A DNA stretch of 64,000 bases. Origin: Dryas octopetala. Its lineage: Eukaryota > Streptophyta > Magnoliopsida > Rosales > Rosaceae. Below the pieces are notes generated by a model. That model searched no databases and was not told the origin of the DNA. It saw only the letters and a list, made by a program, of their open reading frames with translations. Positions 36,900-46,637 of this stretch are shown here, piece by piece. Numbering within the stretch: the stretch's first letter is position 1; the number at the start of each line of letters is the position of its first letter. Made by a program: the position numbers and the translations under genes. The stretch is taken from assembly GCA_963921425.1 (NCBI GenBank), contig OY992832.1, positions 8,990,001 to 9,054,000 of the forward strand. The letters run 5' to 3'.

Positions 36900-37023
36900 T
36901 GTTGAGAGTAATGTGGAGCAATGTCCCACATCGGAAAACTAAGGCTTAACATATGTGCTTATAAGTCTTGGGCCTCTCCACCCATTGCCAATTGGTTTTG
37001 GGTTGGATGCTCTAATTCTATCA
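36900..37023 (+). repeat. TRIM LTR copy 2 (middle, shared)
   Basis: 124 bp; differs from copy 1 in AGGCTTAACATATG (G to A). Followed by a second primer-binding site. It serves as the 3' LTR of the first unit and the 5' LTR of the second. Confidence 0.93.
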
Positions 37024-37139
37024 TGGTATCAGAGCTTGGTTATCCGCGTGTAAGGCCCAACGGTCACACGTGCTCCCACGTCACCCAATATAATTTGTTC
37101 ACGTGTAAGGCTCAAAATATCGCCACACGTGCGGGGGCG

Positions 37140-37263
37140 TGTTGAGAGTAATGTGGAGCAATGTCCTACATCGGAAAACTAAGGCTTAGCATATGTGCTT
37201 ATAAGTCTTGGGCCTCTCCACCCATTGCCAATTGGTTTTGGGTTGGATGCTCTAATTCTATCA
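37140..37263 (+). repeat. TRIM LTR copy 3
   Basis: 124 bp; differs from copy 1 in GTCCTACATCGG (C to T). Followed directly by the right GACAT target-site duplication. Confidence 0.93.
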
Positions 37264-37322
37264 GACATACCCCCTATAATTGGTAGATATATTTGTACTT
37301 GAGTCTTTTATAAACATAAGTG

Positions 37323-37693
37323 GAGTCTGGTTACTATGATAGACTAATTATGAGGGACTGTGAGATATTGTTTTATAAGAGCTCTTAGATTTAATTAAAT
37401 GACACTTGGTGTCAGAACCTAGCATGCAACCTACACAAGCTTCATTCTACTTCTCAGAGGTATATGGTAAACTCATCAACGAATAGGGTAAAAAACTAGA
37501 CAATGAAGGAAATAAGTTTGGGTAAGGGTTTTTTTTTTTAAGGTTAGTAATTTAAAATAGGTTATTGGGTAATAAAATGATTATAAATGAGGTTTTAAGT
37601 TAATAAAAATATATATCATTAGATTAATCTAAAGGCTCTTATAAAACAGTCTCTCACAATCCTTCATAATTAATCCCTCATAAGAGCCATTCT
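37323..37693. mobile_element. Mutator-like MITE, 371 bp, with intact target-site duplication
   Basis: Inverted arms: the left begins GAGTCTGGTTACTATGATAG and contains GACTAATTATGAGGGACTGT and TTTTATAAGAGCTCTTAGAT. The right arm in reverse complement contains GATTAATTATGAAGGATTGT and TTTTATAAGAGCCTTTAGAT. The flanks are identical 11-mers AAACATAAGTG (37312-37322 and 37694-37704), which include the 9-bp duplication expected of Mutator-type insertion. No coding capacity. It lies only about 40 bp from the nested MITE/TRIM. Confidence 0.85.
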
Positions 37694-37832
37694 AAACATA
37701 AGTGATCACTTGAATAAATTTATGGGAGACTTAGAGTTCAGTCTATTTTATGAGTTGTTCTTAGACTAAAACCGGTAGTGATTTAGGGTTTTTAATTAAG
37801 TCCTTTTATTTTTCTTATTTGAGGGCTTTATG

Positions 37833-37889
37833 TTATGTTTTAACTCCAAGATTTTGGGCTCCGCCCAAAATATCGAAGTTAAAACCTAA
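37833..37889. repeat. Near-perfect 27-bp foldback with 3-nt loop
   Basis: The arms 37833-37859 and 37863-37889 pair at 23 of 27 positions. The central stem ATTTTGGGC / GCCCAAAAT is almost perfect around a TCC loop. It would form a cruciform or RNA hairpin. It may be the collapsed centre of an inverted-repeat element. Confidence 0.8.
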
Positions 37890-38950
37890 TATGCAGCGTC
37901 TGCAAAGCCCACTCTACACCCTAGGAAAGGAAATACCCTTCAAATATGAGGAAATATTCTTCAAATTGGAGAAGAACTTTATTATGAATTAAAAGGATTT
38001 TTTTATAAATTAAAAGGTCTTTATTATGAATTAAAATGATTTTCTTATAAATTATTATGAATAAAAAAAAATTTATAAATTTTAAAACACTCCTGGTCTC
38101 CATCTAAAAACTGTTTTTCTAAAGAATCTAAGCCTAATTATCTCTAAATTTAATTGAGGGACCAATGAGAGACAACGTATTTAAAATTAGATTTTATTTA
38201 ATAAATTATTATTGTGTTGAATTTACTAATTAAATATATTATTCTTTACTTGTCTCTCTAGCCATTTAAGTTTTTAATTAAGTGAATATTTTTAAAAACT
38301 TCTATGTTACAGATGCATGCATCCATTTTATTTCGTGTTAAGTCACGTGATAGAAAATGGCTAAGTCTGAGATATTGTGATATGGGAAATAGTTACATAT
38401 TGTAACAATAAAAAGCAATGGCAACAAAAACAAAAATGAGAATCAGCCTGACCAAATACTCCAGAACGTACAAGAACTATATGCCAAAGTTAAGTACTCA
38501 AATTATATAGTATTCAAGTAATTCTCTGACTCCGAGAAAAAAGAAACACAGTAGTAGTAGCAGTACAATGCTAGCTAGCTTAAATCAAATTAATTAAGCA
38601 AATATATAATATATATATATTTATACCCGCAAGCTCCATTACCTTAGATACAAAATTGGTGGGATTTGAGAGCCCTACTAGCCCTAGCTAGCTTCAATGA
38701 TATCAGTCTCTCTGAACCCACCTAAAGTCAGTAATGGAAATGCCCCATGCACATCCCAGTTAGAAAGAAAACAAAGTACCCCATAATCAATACTCAATAC
38801 AAAGTTACAAGCAATAACCGTGCCATAACATTACACAGATTAATATATCTATATTAACCATGGACCAACCTTGGTATTAGTACCTAATTAATTAATAACA
38901 CATTTCATATGGTGCATGCCAATAATTTAAGCCCTAGGATTATTATCATT
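37890..38950. other. Gene-free interval and probable PLATZ 3' flank
   Basis: AT-rich sequence with short repeats of TTATGAATTAAAAG/TTATAAATTAAAAG at about 37980-38060. Nothing coding was recognised. The part nearest 38998 should include the PLATZ 3' UTR and polyadenylation region. Confidence 0.5.
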
Positions 38951-38956
38951 ATTCCT

Positions 38957-38985
38957 ATTATTATTATTATTATTATTATTATTTC
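38957..38985. repeat. (ATT)n trinucleotide repeat in the PLATZ 3' UTR
   Basis: About nine ATT units immediately downstream (minus sense) of the PLATZ stop codon at 39000-38998. Confidence 0.85.
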
Positions 38986-38997
38986 CAAAGATTTGTC

Positions 38998-39645
38998 TTA
39001 GGAAAGAGGAGCCCTCTGAGGAGCACCCTTTCTCCTGCTGCTAAGGGAGAGGACAATTCCCGGCAGGAATCCGGTGCCTTTCTTCTTGTTCTTCTTCGTC
39101 TTGAGGACCTCGGGTTCTTGTGACATTATTGAATCGCTAGTGGTCTCATTGGAGCATGACGAAGCTCTGTATGGCAATGGATCCTGTAGGATAGAGCTAG
39201 GCATCATCTGGCCATCATCATCGATCACCTCCGAACCATCCATGCGTAATCCTTCAAATTGAGAAATCGTGAAGTCGGATTCATCAAACCGGTAGAGTAT
39301 GCCGGATAAATCTTCCCCTTGGTACACCATGTGATCAACCTGCAATACATTTTTGTTATATGTGCAAGTTTATGAGCTATGACACCAAAACAAATCAATA
39401 CCATTATACCCTTATATTGTTGACCCATCTCAACTAATGCAAAAAGGGTACAATGGGTGTTTCTCCATGTCCAAAGAGATTAAATATCCAAAAAGAAGTC
39501 GATCATTCATGCATAATGGTTTCCATTTTAGACAATTTCACATAAAACCCAATGGTTAATATGTACTAGTAGCAATTGGCAGCAAACAAGCAGCATGAGC
39601 ATTAATACACAGTTTTTGTCTTGTTCAAAAACTGAATAAATTAAG

Positions 39646-39677
<32 letters not shown>

Positions 39678-42064
39678 AATGGGGTTTTCTAATGTCTTGA
39701 GATTTTCATGGTTAAGCCATAAAGCAAAGATGCTTTCAAAGCAAGAAAGCCCATTTGAAGAAGCAGTACTGTGTCAGAAACTATGTAAAACCATTGCAAA
39801 TAGGCAATTGGACAAAGAGAGAGAGAGAGAGAGAGAGATGAAATGGACCTTGCATGAGAGAGAACAAAAGTGGAATGGCTCTTGGAGAATCCTGTCACAA
39901 GTGAGGCAGATATTGGCAGAGCCCTGCTTGCAAGTCCTGGACTGTGGCCTCTGATTCAAGAATATCACTTTGGCACCGTTAATGGTGTAGGGCTGCAGCA
40001 GCCATATGAGGAATAGATTGGTTAACAGAAACAAAGAAATTGAAATTAAATCACAATTGTTGTGAGTCTTGTGACCCAACAATATTTCTCACAGTTCTTT
40101 CACCATCATCAACTCAAATACACGACAAAAAAAGCCAGAGAAAATAACAACACTAGCTTTTTCTCTTCTTTTCCTTTTGTTTTGTTTTCATTTGAAGTCA
40201 AAACTCAATTACCTGAATATAGGAACAGTCAATGAGCTTTTCAAGATCACCCAATCGAATCACATCATGGTACACATATCGTCTAACCTGTCACATGGAG
40301 CCCAAAAACTATCAATTGGCCACTGGTTTATAGCCACAAAAATGGTGATTGTTAACACCTCCCATTTAAGCATTTACCCCACAATTAATTAAATTACCCT
40401 TAAGACATCAAAGAAGATTAACAATCTTGAGGTAACTTTTCTTCAATATATGATGACACACAGTAATTAAGTTGAATTTATTAGCATAGTCCAACAAGTT
40501 TTAATTAACTTCTAAGTTCAAAACTTTTCCTTCCCAGATATAGTAACTTATTAAAGGAACAATATATTACCTCACCAGGTAATTACTTGGAAATTGAGGT
40601 GAAAAGGGTTGGCAACCAACCTTTCATGCAAGGAAAATAAATGAACTGAGCTGAAATTGATCAAGGGAGTGGGATCTTTTGTAGAATGAAACACTATATA
40701 GAAAATGAAATTGGGAAAATTCAGAAATCTTGGTCAAAGTTTCGCTTTCATTGAAAGCAACAGCTGAGGAACCTTTGCAGGGTGGAAATGGATAAAAAAG
40801 AAGGCTTCCATTAGTAGGAAAGAAACCAAATCGAAAAAAGTGGGAATCAAAGAGGGCATCATGAAACCTTTTTAGGAATACCATATATATATAATAAAAT
40901 ATATACATTGCAATTGCATGGAAGAGGACTAATAAATAAGACAAGTACTTTGGACGGATTCGAATAACAACAAGAATTATCATTTTTTTATACAGCCAAA
41001 ATCAAGATCATTAAGAAGAGAAGAGAGTGCATAAGAAGATTCACTTAATTTACTGAAATGAAAGGGAGAAATTTGACAAAATTTTGAAAAGGGTATAATT
41101 GCATTCTCAAGTAAGAATTACAACATTTTAGTAAGAGATTTTGAAACAAGTTTCCATAGAGAAGCACAAAATACTAAGAGAGAAGTTCGGAGGATCAGAA
41201 ATAATGCCAATTATTGGAGAGTAAGAAAGGAAATGATAGAAAGACCCCTAAAAATGAAGATCATGGGTAAAATTCATAGGAATGTCCTTTTTCACTGAGA
41301 GTTGATTAATTGTGTAAATATTCAAAGAGCCAAAGAAAAACTAAACCCCAGATTAAATAAAAAAAAAATAACACAATTGCAACTTGCAAGGTACATGTGC
41401 AGAGAAATTGAAAAGATCTTATAGATAACACAAATTCAAGCCATGGTACATAGCCGATCATGAATTCAAAGAAAAACCAAAGAGAAACAATTATGAAGTA
41501 GAGCAGACAGAGAATTGTACAGTAAAATTATAGAAGAATTCTGGAACACCCCAGAAAAAGGTATGCAGTTGAAAAATCCAAAAGAATTCCAAGGAATGAA
41601 GGGTGGCAAACTAGTAAAAAGAAAGTTTAGGCCAGAAGCAAATGGAAGAAATTAAGATACTAATTAACTTGGTGTGAAAATTATGTACAATTCAAAAGGG
41701 TAGCAAGAAATTAAAGATTTGAGGAAAATAAGGAACTATAGGTTGTACTATTAGTCTATTATACATGGTGGGTGGTGATGGTGTATAGTAGTGATCTGGT
41801 GGGTGATACATAGCAGATTAAGAGAGTGAGTACCTGAAGAAGAGGGTGAGAACGGTGAGAAGGGAGGCAGTGGGGGCAAATACTAAGGCAACAGTGCAAA
41901 CAGAAAATGTTCTTCTCGTTCTTCCTGCGGTTCTCGTGGACCCCACACCCACCAAAGAATGTCTCAGCCATCAAGCCTTCTAGCCATGCAGGCTTATCAC
42001 TCATCATCATGTTCATTTCCATACTACCACCACCTGATGAACCATCATATGCTTCTCTCACCAT
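38998..42064 (-). CDS. PLATZ-family zinc-dependent DNA-binding protein
   Basis: Plant-specific transcription factor that binds A/T-rich DNA and usually represses transcription. Exons (minus, 5' to 3'): 41834-42064, 40213-40287, 39849-39992, 38998-39339; 263 aa. Exon 1 holds the PLATZ signature: KPAWLEGLMAETFFGGCGVH, then ENRRKNEKNIFCLHCCLSIC and PHCLPSHRSHPLLQ, the first C-x2-C/H cluster. Exon 2 encodes VRRYVYHDVIRLGDLEKLID and exon 3 the second cysteine cluster (PQSRTCKQGSANICLTCDRI, FHFCSLSCK). Exon 4 encodes VDHMVYQGEDLSGILYRFDE and a tail with a Lys-rich patch (KTKKNKKKGTGFLPG) and SLSSRRKGAP, typical PLATZ C-terminal basic motifs. Intron 1 is long (1546 nt). The donor of intron 3 (AAG|GTCCAT) is weak and is followed by a CT microsatellite. 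Confidence 0.95.
39646..39674. repeat. (TA)14 microsatellite in PLATZ intron 3
   Basis: Perfect TA run of 29 nt in the intron between exons 3 and 4. Confidence 0.95.
39816..39838. repeat. (AG)11 microsatellite near a PLATZ splice donor
   Basis: 23-nt AG run. In gene sense it is a CT tract starting about 11 nt inside intron 3, directly after the weak donor GTCCAT (exon ends at 39849). Confidence 0.9.
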
Positions 42065-42416
42065 CCTCCTTCAATTTCTCTCCAGGAATCTCACTGAATA
42101 TACTTTTGTTTAAAAGAGTGGTATTGGGATTCAGAGTGGTGTGGTGCTGGTGGTCTCTGTGTGATGAGAGGGCCTTTTAGCTATAGCTAGCAAGCCAATT
42201 AATAATATTTGAGTGAGTGTGTGAGTGAGTTTCTTTTTTTCTTTTTCTTTTTTTTTCCCCAAGTGGGTTTCAAAAACCCTAACCAAACTCGCTCTTTTAT
42301 AGCACAGAGGAGGTTCCAGAATTATTGTCGTTTTTAGACAGAGAGAGAAGGAGAGAGAGGGGTTTGTGTTTTATTTGAGAAATAATGAAGAAAACCCAGA
42401 AAGAGAAAAGCTTTAT

Positions 42417-42478
<62 letters not shown>

Positions 42479-42480
42479 GC
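42065..42480 (-). promoter_or_regulatory. PLATZ core promoter and 5' UTR
   Basis: On the minus strand TATAAAAG lies at 42301-42294, so transcription probably starts near 42270, giving a leader of about 200 nt. Downstream of it in the leader is a telo-box-like TTAGGGTTTTTG. Upstream, at 42475-42420, is a 56-nt perfect CT/GA tract, the kind of GAGA site bound by BBR/BPC factors. Confidence 0.6.
42420..42475. repeat. (GA)28 microsatellite in the PLATZ promoter
   Basis: 56-nt perfect GA run about 120 bp upstream of the TATA box of the PLATZ gene, followed on the plus strand by TGAGCTGAGCTGAGCTGAGG, itself a 5-bp tandem repeat. Confidence 0.95.
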
Positions 42481-45400
42481 TGAGCTGAGCTGAGGTGTGG
42501 TGTGGTGTAGGGTGGGGGAGAGTGGAGTGGAGTTGATGGCGGGAAGACAGCCCACCAATGTGTACTTTCTCTGCACTGCAGACAGCAATACACTACGACA
42601 CAATTCCTTTTTCTACAGTGAGCGCCTCCCTTATTACTATGTACCATGCCACTGTGTTGTGCATTGAGCACCCCAACCCTCAACCCTTTTTGCTTTTCTT
42701 TTCACCCTACTGCCTAAACCTGCTTTGCTCACCAAATTTTTACACCCCAAAAGGTTAATTTATCACCAAATTAAGTCAAAATTAATGTCAAGCTTCTTCA
42801 GTAAGCCAGTAACTTCACTTTCATCAGGAAAATAGTAATTCATGTTGAATATATATGTAGTATGTTGTTCAAACTTCAAAGTACGTTCAAACTCCCTTCA
42901 TTTATCTTTCAAGTAATTTTGTATGAGTAAAGTAAACCCTTTTTTTGCTATGTTGCAATAATAGTAAGCTATGATTAAAAACAGTTCTGGTCATGTCTAA
43001 TTTATTTCTTATCCATTATGGATCAAACCCAATTCTCCCCCTCAAATAGACTACTTGATCAAAACCATTCTTTTTTTTTTTTTTTTCCTTTTGTCTGACA
43101 GATTTTTAACTTTGGAACTATGAATTTTGTTCCATTAGGTTTTAATAGGGTTCCATTCTCTCTCCTCCAACAGAACCTTTCTTGCCCAATGACTAAGAAA
43201 AACAAAAAAAAGAAAAAGTTGCATTCAATATTATTTGAACACCATCATTATTATGATTGTGTATGTGTGTCTCTGGATGCCTCCTAAGTTTAGCCTTTTT
43301 TTGTTGCTAATGTCTCAAGTTTGGTACATACTGTAGGAGGATTAAGGTTTATGTGTAACTATTTTTCTTTTAAGTCACATCGAAGTCTGAATTTATCTTA
43401 ATTCTAACTCAATATTGCCTCACCTACTTTAACTGTTTTTTTTAATCAAACTATGGCAATAAATTCAAATTTGAGATCTCGGTATTGAGGCAACCACTTT
43501 TAACTACTAAAACTACAAATCTCACAAAGTTCATTTATGTGTCATCAATTAAACTTCAGGAGATTAGCAACAACAAGAAGAAGAAAAAAGCAACACTTAG
43601 GAGTGCCCAGAATATGTACAGTGAAACGCAGAAACAAGTGAAAAGTACTGTGTGCTTATTAATAACAAATAATATGAAGACCATTGGTTGTTTTGTCTCT
43701 TTTAGCTGTAGGTACAATCGCACTACCTCGGTTAAAAAGCTTGTCATATGACCTACAGGTCCTTTACTTGTATTTATGTATACTTGGTGTGTCCTTTTTT
43801 TTTTCTTTTCTTGTTTTTATATGTAAATACATATACTTTTTTCAGGGTAAGGAACTAAGGATATATACTTGGCCTGTCTAATTTATCATTTTAAAAATTC
43901 ATCGAATTGCTCAAAGAAATATTTTGTATGGTATTGAATGACTCAAAAACACCTAATTGTAGTCATGTTTGTCTACTAATTTTGGGAGGTGTGTCCCATT
44001 TGGAACCTACCCAAATGCTCTTAGTCATGCTGTATTACCAACTAAGCCTAACAGTGATTCAGGTGGGAGGGTCTCATTAAGGCCTTAAGGGAGAGAACAT
44101 TCTTTAATTAATTGAAAATTACAACTATAAAGTATAAACACCAAATGAAAATGGGTTTATGGGAACTTGTATTTCATTATTAGAGGGTATTTATCCTTGC
44201 ATCTCAAATCAGAGTTTGAATCTCTTTTCTCTCCGCATTTTATAGTCAATATGTAAGATGTTCATACATTGTTGTATGAAACAAGAAAATAAAGGAAGTG
44301 GAAAATAAAAACAACAAATGGAAATTATGCCTGCATTCTGCAAGTTCACCAGCTCCATAAAAAAAAAAAAATAAATAAAAAGAAACGATGGTGTAAAATT
44401 AGGCAGAGATGCACGTGGAAATGCAATGGACAACTAGCTTTCCAAAATATTCCCTAAAAGGCTAAAATAGTTAAATTAATATTTAAGAATAACACATTTA
44501 GATATTAAATAGTTTGAAATATTGAGGTTCATTCTCATTCAACAATAACATTTCATGGTCTCTTATAACTCTTATAGGCTTATAGCTAGTGGCTTAAGAT
44601 TCCTATATTTTCTCAGGTTAAATCTTTAACTAATGTTCCGGGTGGGATGATTTTGAGGCTTTGAGCTGTGAAGTATTGGCATATCTCCTTAAATATTAAC
44701 TATACATTGAAAAAGAATGAATCTTTGATCCATCATAATTCTTAAGTATCTTTTTACCCTCCCTCATCATTTGACACATTTTATTACACTTCATGTAGCA
44801 TTGTGGCTTGTCCGCTTTATTTCTTTTCTACTTGATAATTCCTCACACTTCACCGGTACTTTCTCAAAATTATGATTCTATTTTTTTGATAAAAGGTGTC
44901 TTATGAGCGATTTAAAAAACTTGAGAAATTTACATATGATAGAGGAGTTTTAGATTATTTCAAACTTATGGTGGTTGTTCATGAAACTTCTACACTCGTA
45001 TTTTCATAGTTTTTTGCTTCTCTAAGGAAGGAGAACACAAGATTTACACCCATAATTTAAGCATTAGATATAACTAGAATGTTATTTAGAGATTGGAGTA
45101 GTTCTCTTCTTATAAACTTCATAACACTTGGAAGATTTGGCATTTGTGCATTATAACAACAAAGACATATAGCAAGATATGGGCAAAATACGAAGACAAA
45201 TATGGGATGTTTGAGCAAATTGAAAATTTGAATACTTATTATTAAAATATATTAATTTATTAGTATGTCCCAGCTGTGTCATGTCTTACACTTTTTTAGG
45301 TTTGTTTATGTCTGCTTGTTTGTATCATATCGTAGTTAATATCTTGTGTTTGCATAGTTGTTCCTATATTTACTTTGTTATGATGACATTCAGGATATTA

Positions 45401-46637
45401 AACCAATATTATTGCATCATACTATTACCAAAACAAATGAAGAAAGACTGTTCTTGATTATGTCTAATACTATGTCACGAGTGACGCACTACTTGGGTTC
45501 CATGTTCAAACCAAAACAGTATTCAAGGGTAGCTTGTAGCCTTGTACTTGTAGAAACCAGAAAAACAAAGAATTTTATTTTCAATTGATATCTCCTAAAA
45601 ATGTAATTAGAGATTTTTGGGAGCAAAATGGTTCTTCCAGCACATCGTAGGAGCATAAGGATTTGAGTCCAGGGCCAGCTTGATATCTGGACTTGTTTTT
45701 AATAGCCCATATATGGAGCCCAACAATATGATTCTGTTATGCTTGTTATAAAACAATAGAATTAAGTAATTATCAAAAGACCTTTATATCCTCTTATATA
45801 TATATTAAAATGCTTATAATTAACAAATATTGATTAGGGTTTTATGGAATAGAAAAATTCGATAAGAGTTGCAAAAGACCAAAATCATGGAAAGAGTAGT
45901 GTTAACTGTTAATAGTAGATAATTAAATATCACTTTTTAGTAGGTGGACGAAAGGCAAGCCAATCTGAAAAAGACAATCTTACAATCAGCTTGCTTCCAT
46001 AAAACAAATAGTTTCATACTTTTATCTGTTGGCAGCTCCTTTCAGAATGATCACCTTGAATTCACGAGTCTTTCTGGGTTAATCATCTTCACTCAGTCCT
46101 GCCTGGAACACAAAACAATTACTCAGCCATAATTCCAAATCATACAACATAGACTAGAAACTATATATATATATTCACGTGTCTTTGTCTCTGTGTGTGA
46201 GAGAGAGAGCTCAGAGAGGGTGTAAAACAGCATTAATGCTTCTACTAACATGCAAAAGCATATCAAGCGAGTATGAATTATAGTTTCACAAACATGTCCA
46301 AGGATCTGAGGAAACGTATAGCGTTGGAAACCAGTTAAAAAACTTGAAGCTATAGAACATGAATAACCCTAATTTAACAGCATTATGATCCCCAAGTTAC
46401 GTAACTACCACAAGGACACAAGAATAATGCAACACCTCTAAGTTACATAACTGCCACTTTTTTCATTGGCTATATTCAAAGAATAATCAGCACCAACTGT
46501 TTTTCGTTACACACACATGAAATGAAATTTCTATATTAGGGTTTAATATAAAATTGGGCAACATATACAGTTGATCACACTTGGAGAGAACTTGAACCAT
46601 CAAAAACACTAATGAAGTAACCCAGTGACGAAAAGAA
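42481..46637. other. Gene-free interval between PLATZ and thioredoxin o
   Basis: No gene could be supported. Plus-strand frames at about 44900-45000 and 45358-45588 are open for 30-75 codons but match no family I recognise, and no splice structure joins them; they may be decayed transposon coding sequence. Homopolymer T runs occur at about 43071-43086 and 43796-43810. Confidence 0.5.

Larger units (their letters stand above)
36659..37263 (+). mobile_element. Tandem TRIM retrotransposon (LTR-internal-LTR-internal-LTR)
   Basis: Three 124-bp LTRs (36659-36782, 36900-37023, 37140-37263), each TGTTGAG...TATCA with TG/CA ends, alternate with two internal regions of 117 and 116 bp. Directly after LTR1 and LTR2 comes TGGTATCAGAGC, the primer-binding site complementary to initiator methionine tRNA. 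A short G-rich polypurine-like tract (GTGCGGGGGCG) precedes LTR2 and LTR3. The array is flanked by a perfect 5-bp target-site duplication, GACAT (36654-36658 and 37264-37268). The LTRs differ at only a few positions. There is no protein-coding capacity, as expected for a terminal-repeat retrotransposon in miniature. Each internal region has several ACGTG cores. Confidence 0.93.
36081..37284. mobile_element. Long-TIR MITE interrupted by a TRIM retrotransposon
   Basis: The left arm starts ACCAATTATAGGAGATATTT (36081) and continues through TCATACATTAATTAATAAAA and ACTTAAATGTCACATTGGAC. The right arm, in reverse complement, starts ACCAATTATAGGGGGTATGT (37284 leftward) and continues TTCATACATTAACTAAAAAA and GTTAAATGTCACGCTGGAC. 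The right arm is continuous only if the TRIM at 36659-37263 and one GACAT copy are removed; the original element is then about 594 bp. The interior at about 36340-36500 is pyrimidine-rich and non-coding. Probably Mutator-like; its own target-site duplication is not clear. Confidence 0.75.

Noticed and set aside
36680..37145. Two nearly identical plus-strand frames beginning MSHIGKLRL
   Set aside because: They are the repeated TRIM LTR/internal sequence read through; TRIM elements do not encode proteins.
42297..42683. Minus-strand frames rich in Leu-Ser repeats
   Set aside because: Produced by the (GA)28 microsatellite of the PLATZ promoter read in two frames; not protein-coding.
44890..45588. 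Possible retrotransposon gag-like fragments
   Set aside because: A YERFKKLEKF-like stretch and a 76-codon frame were seen, but no zinc knuckle, protease or polymerase motif supports a retroelement.
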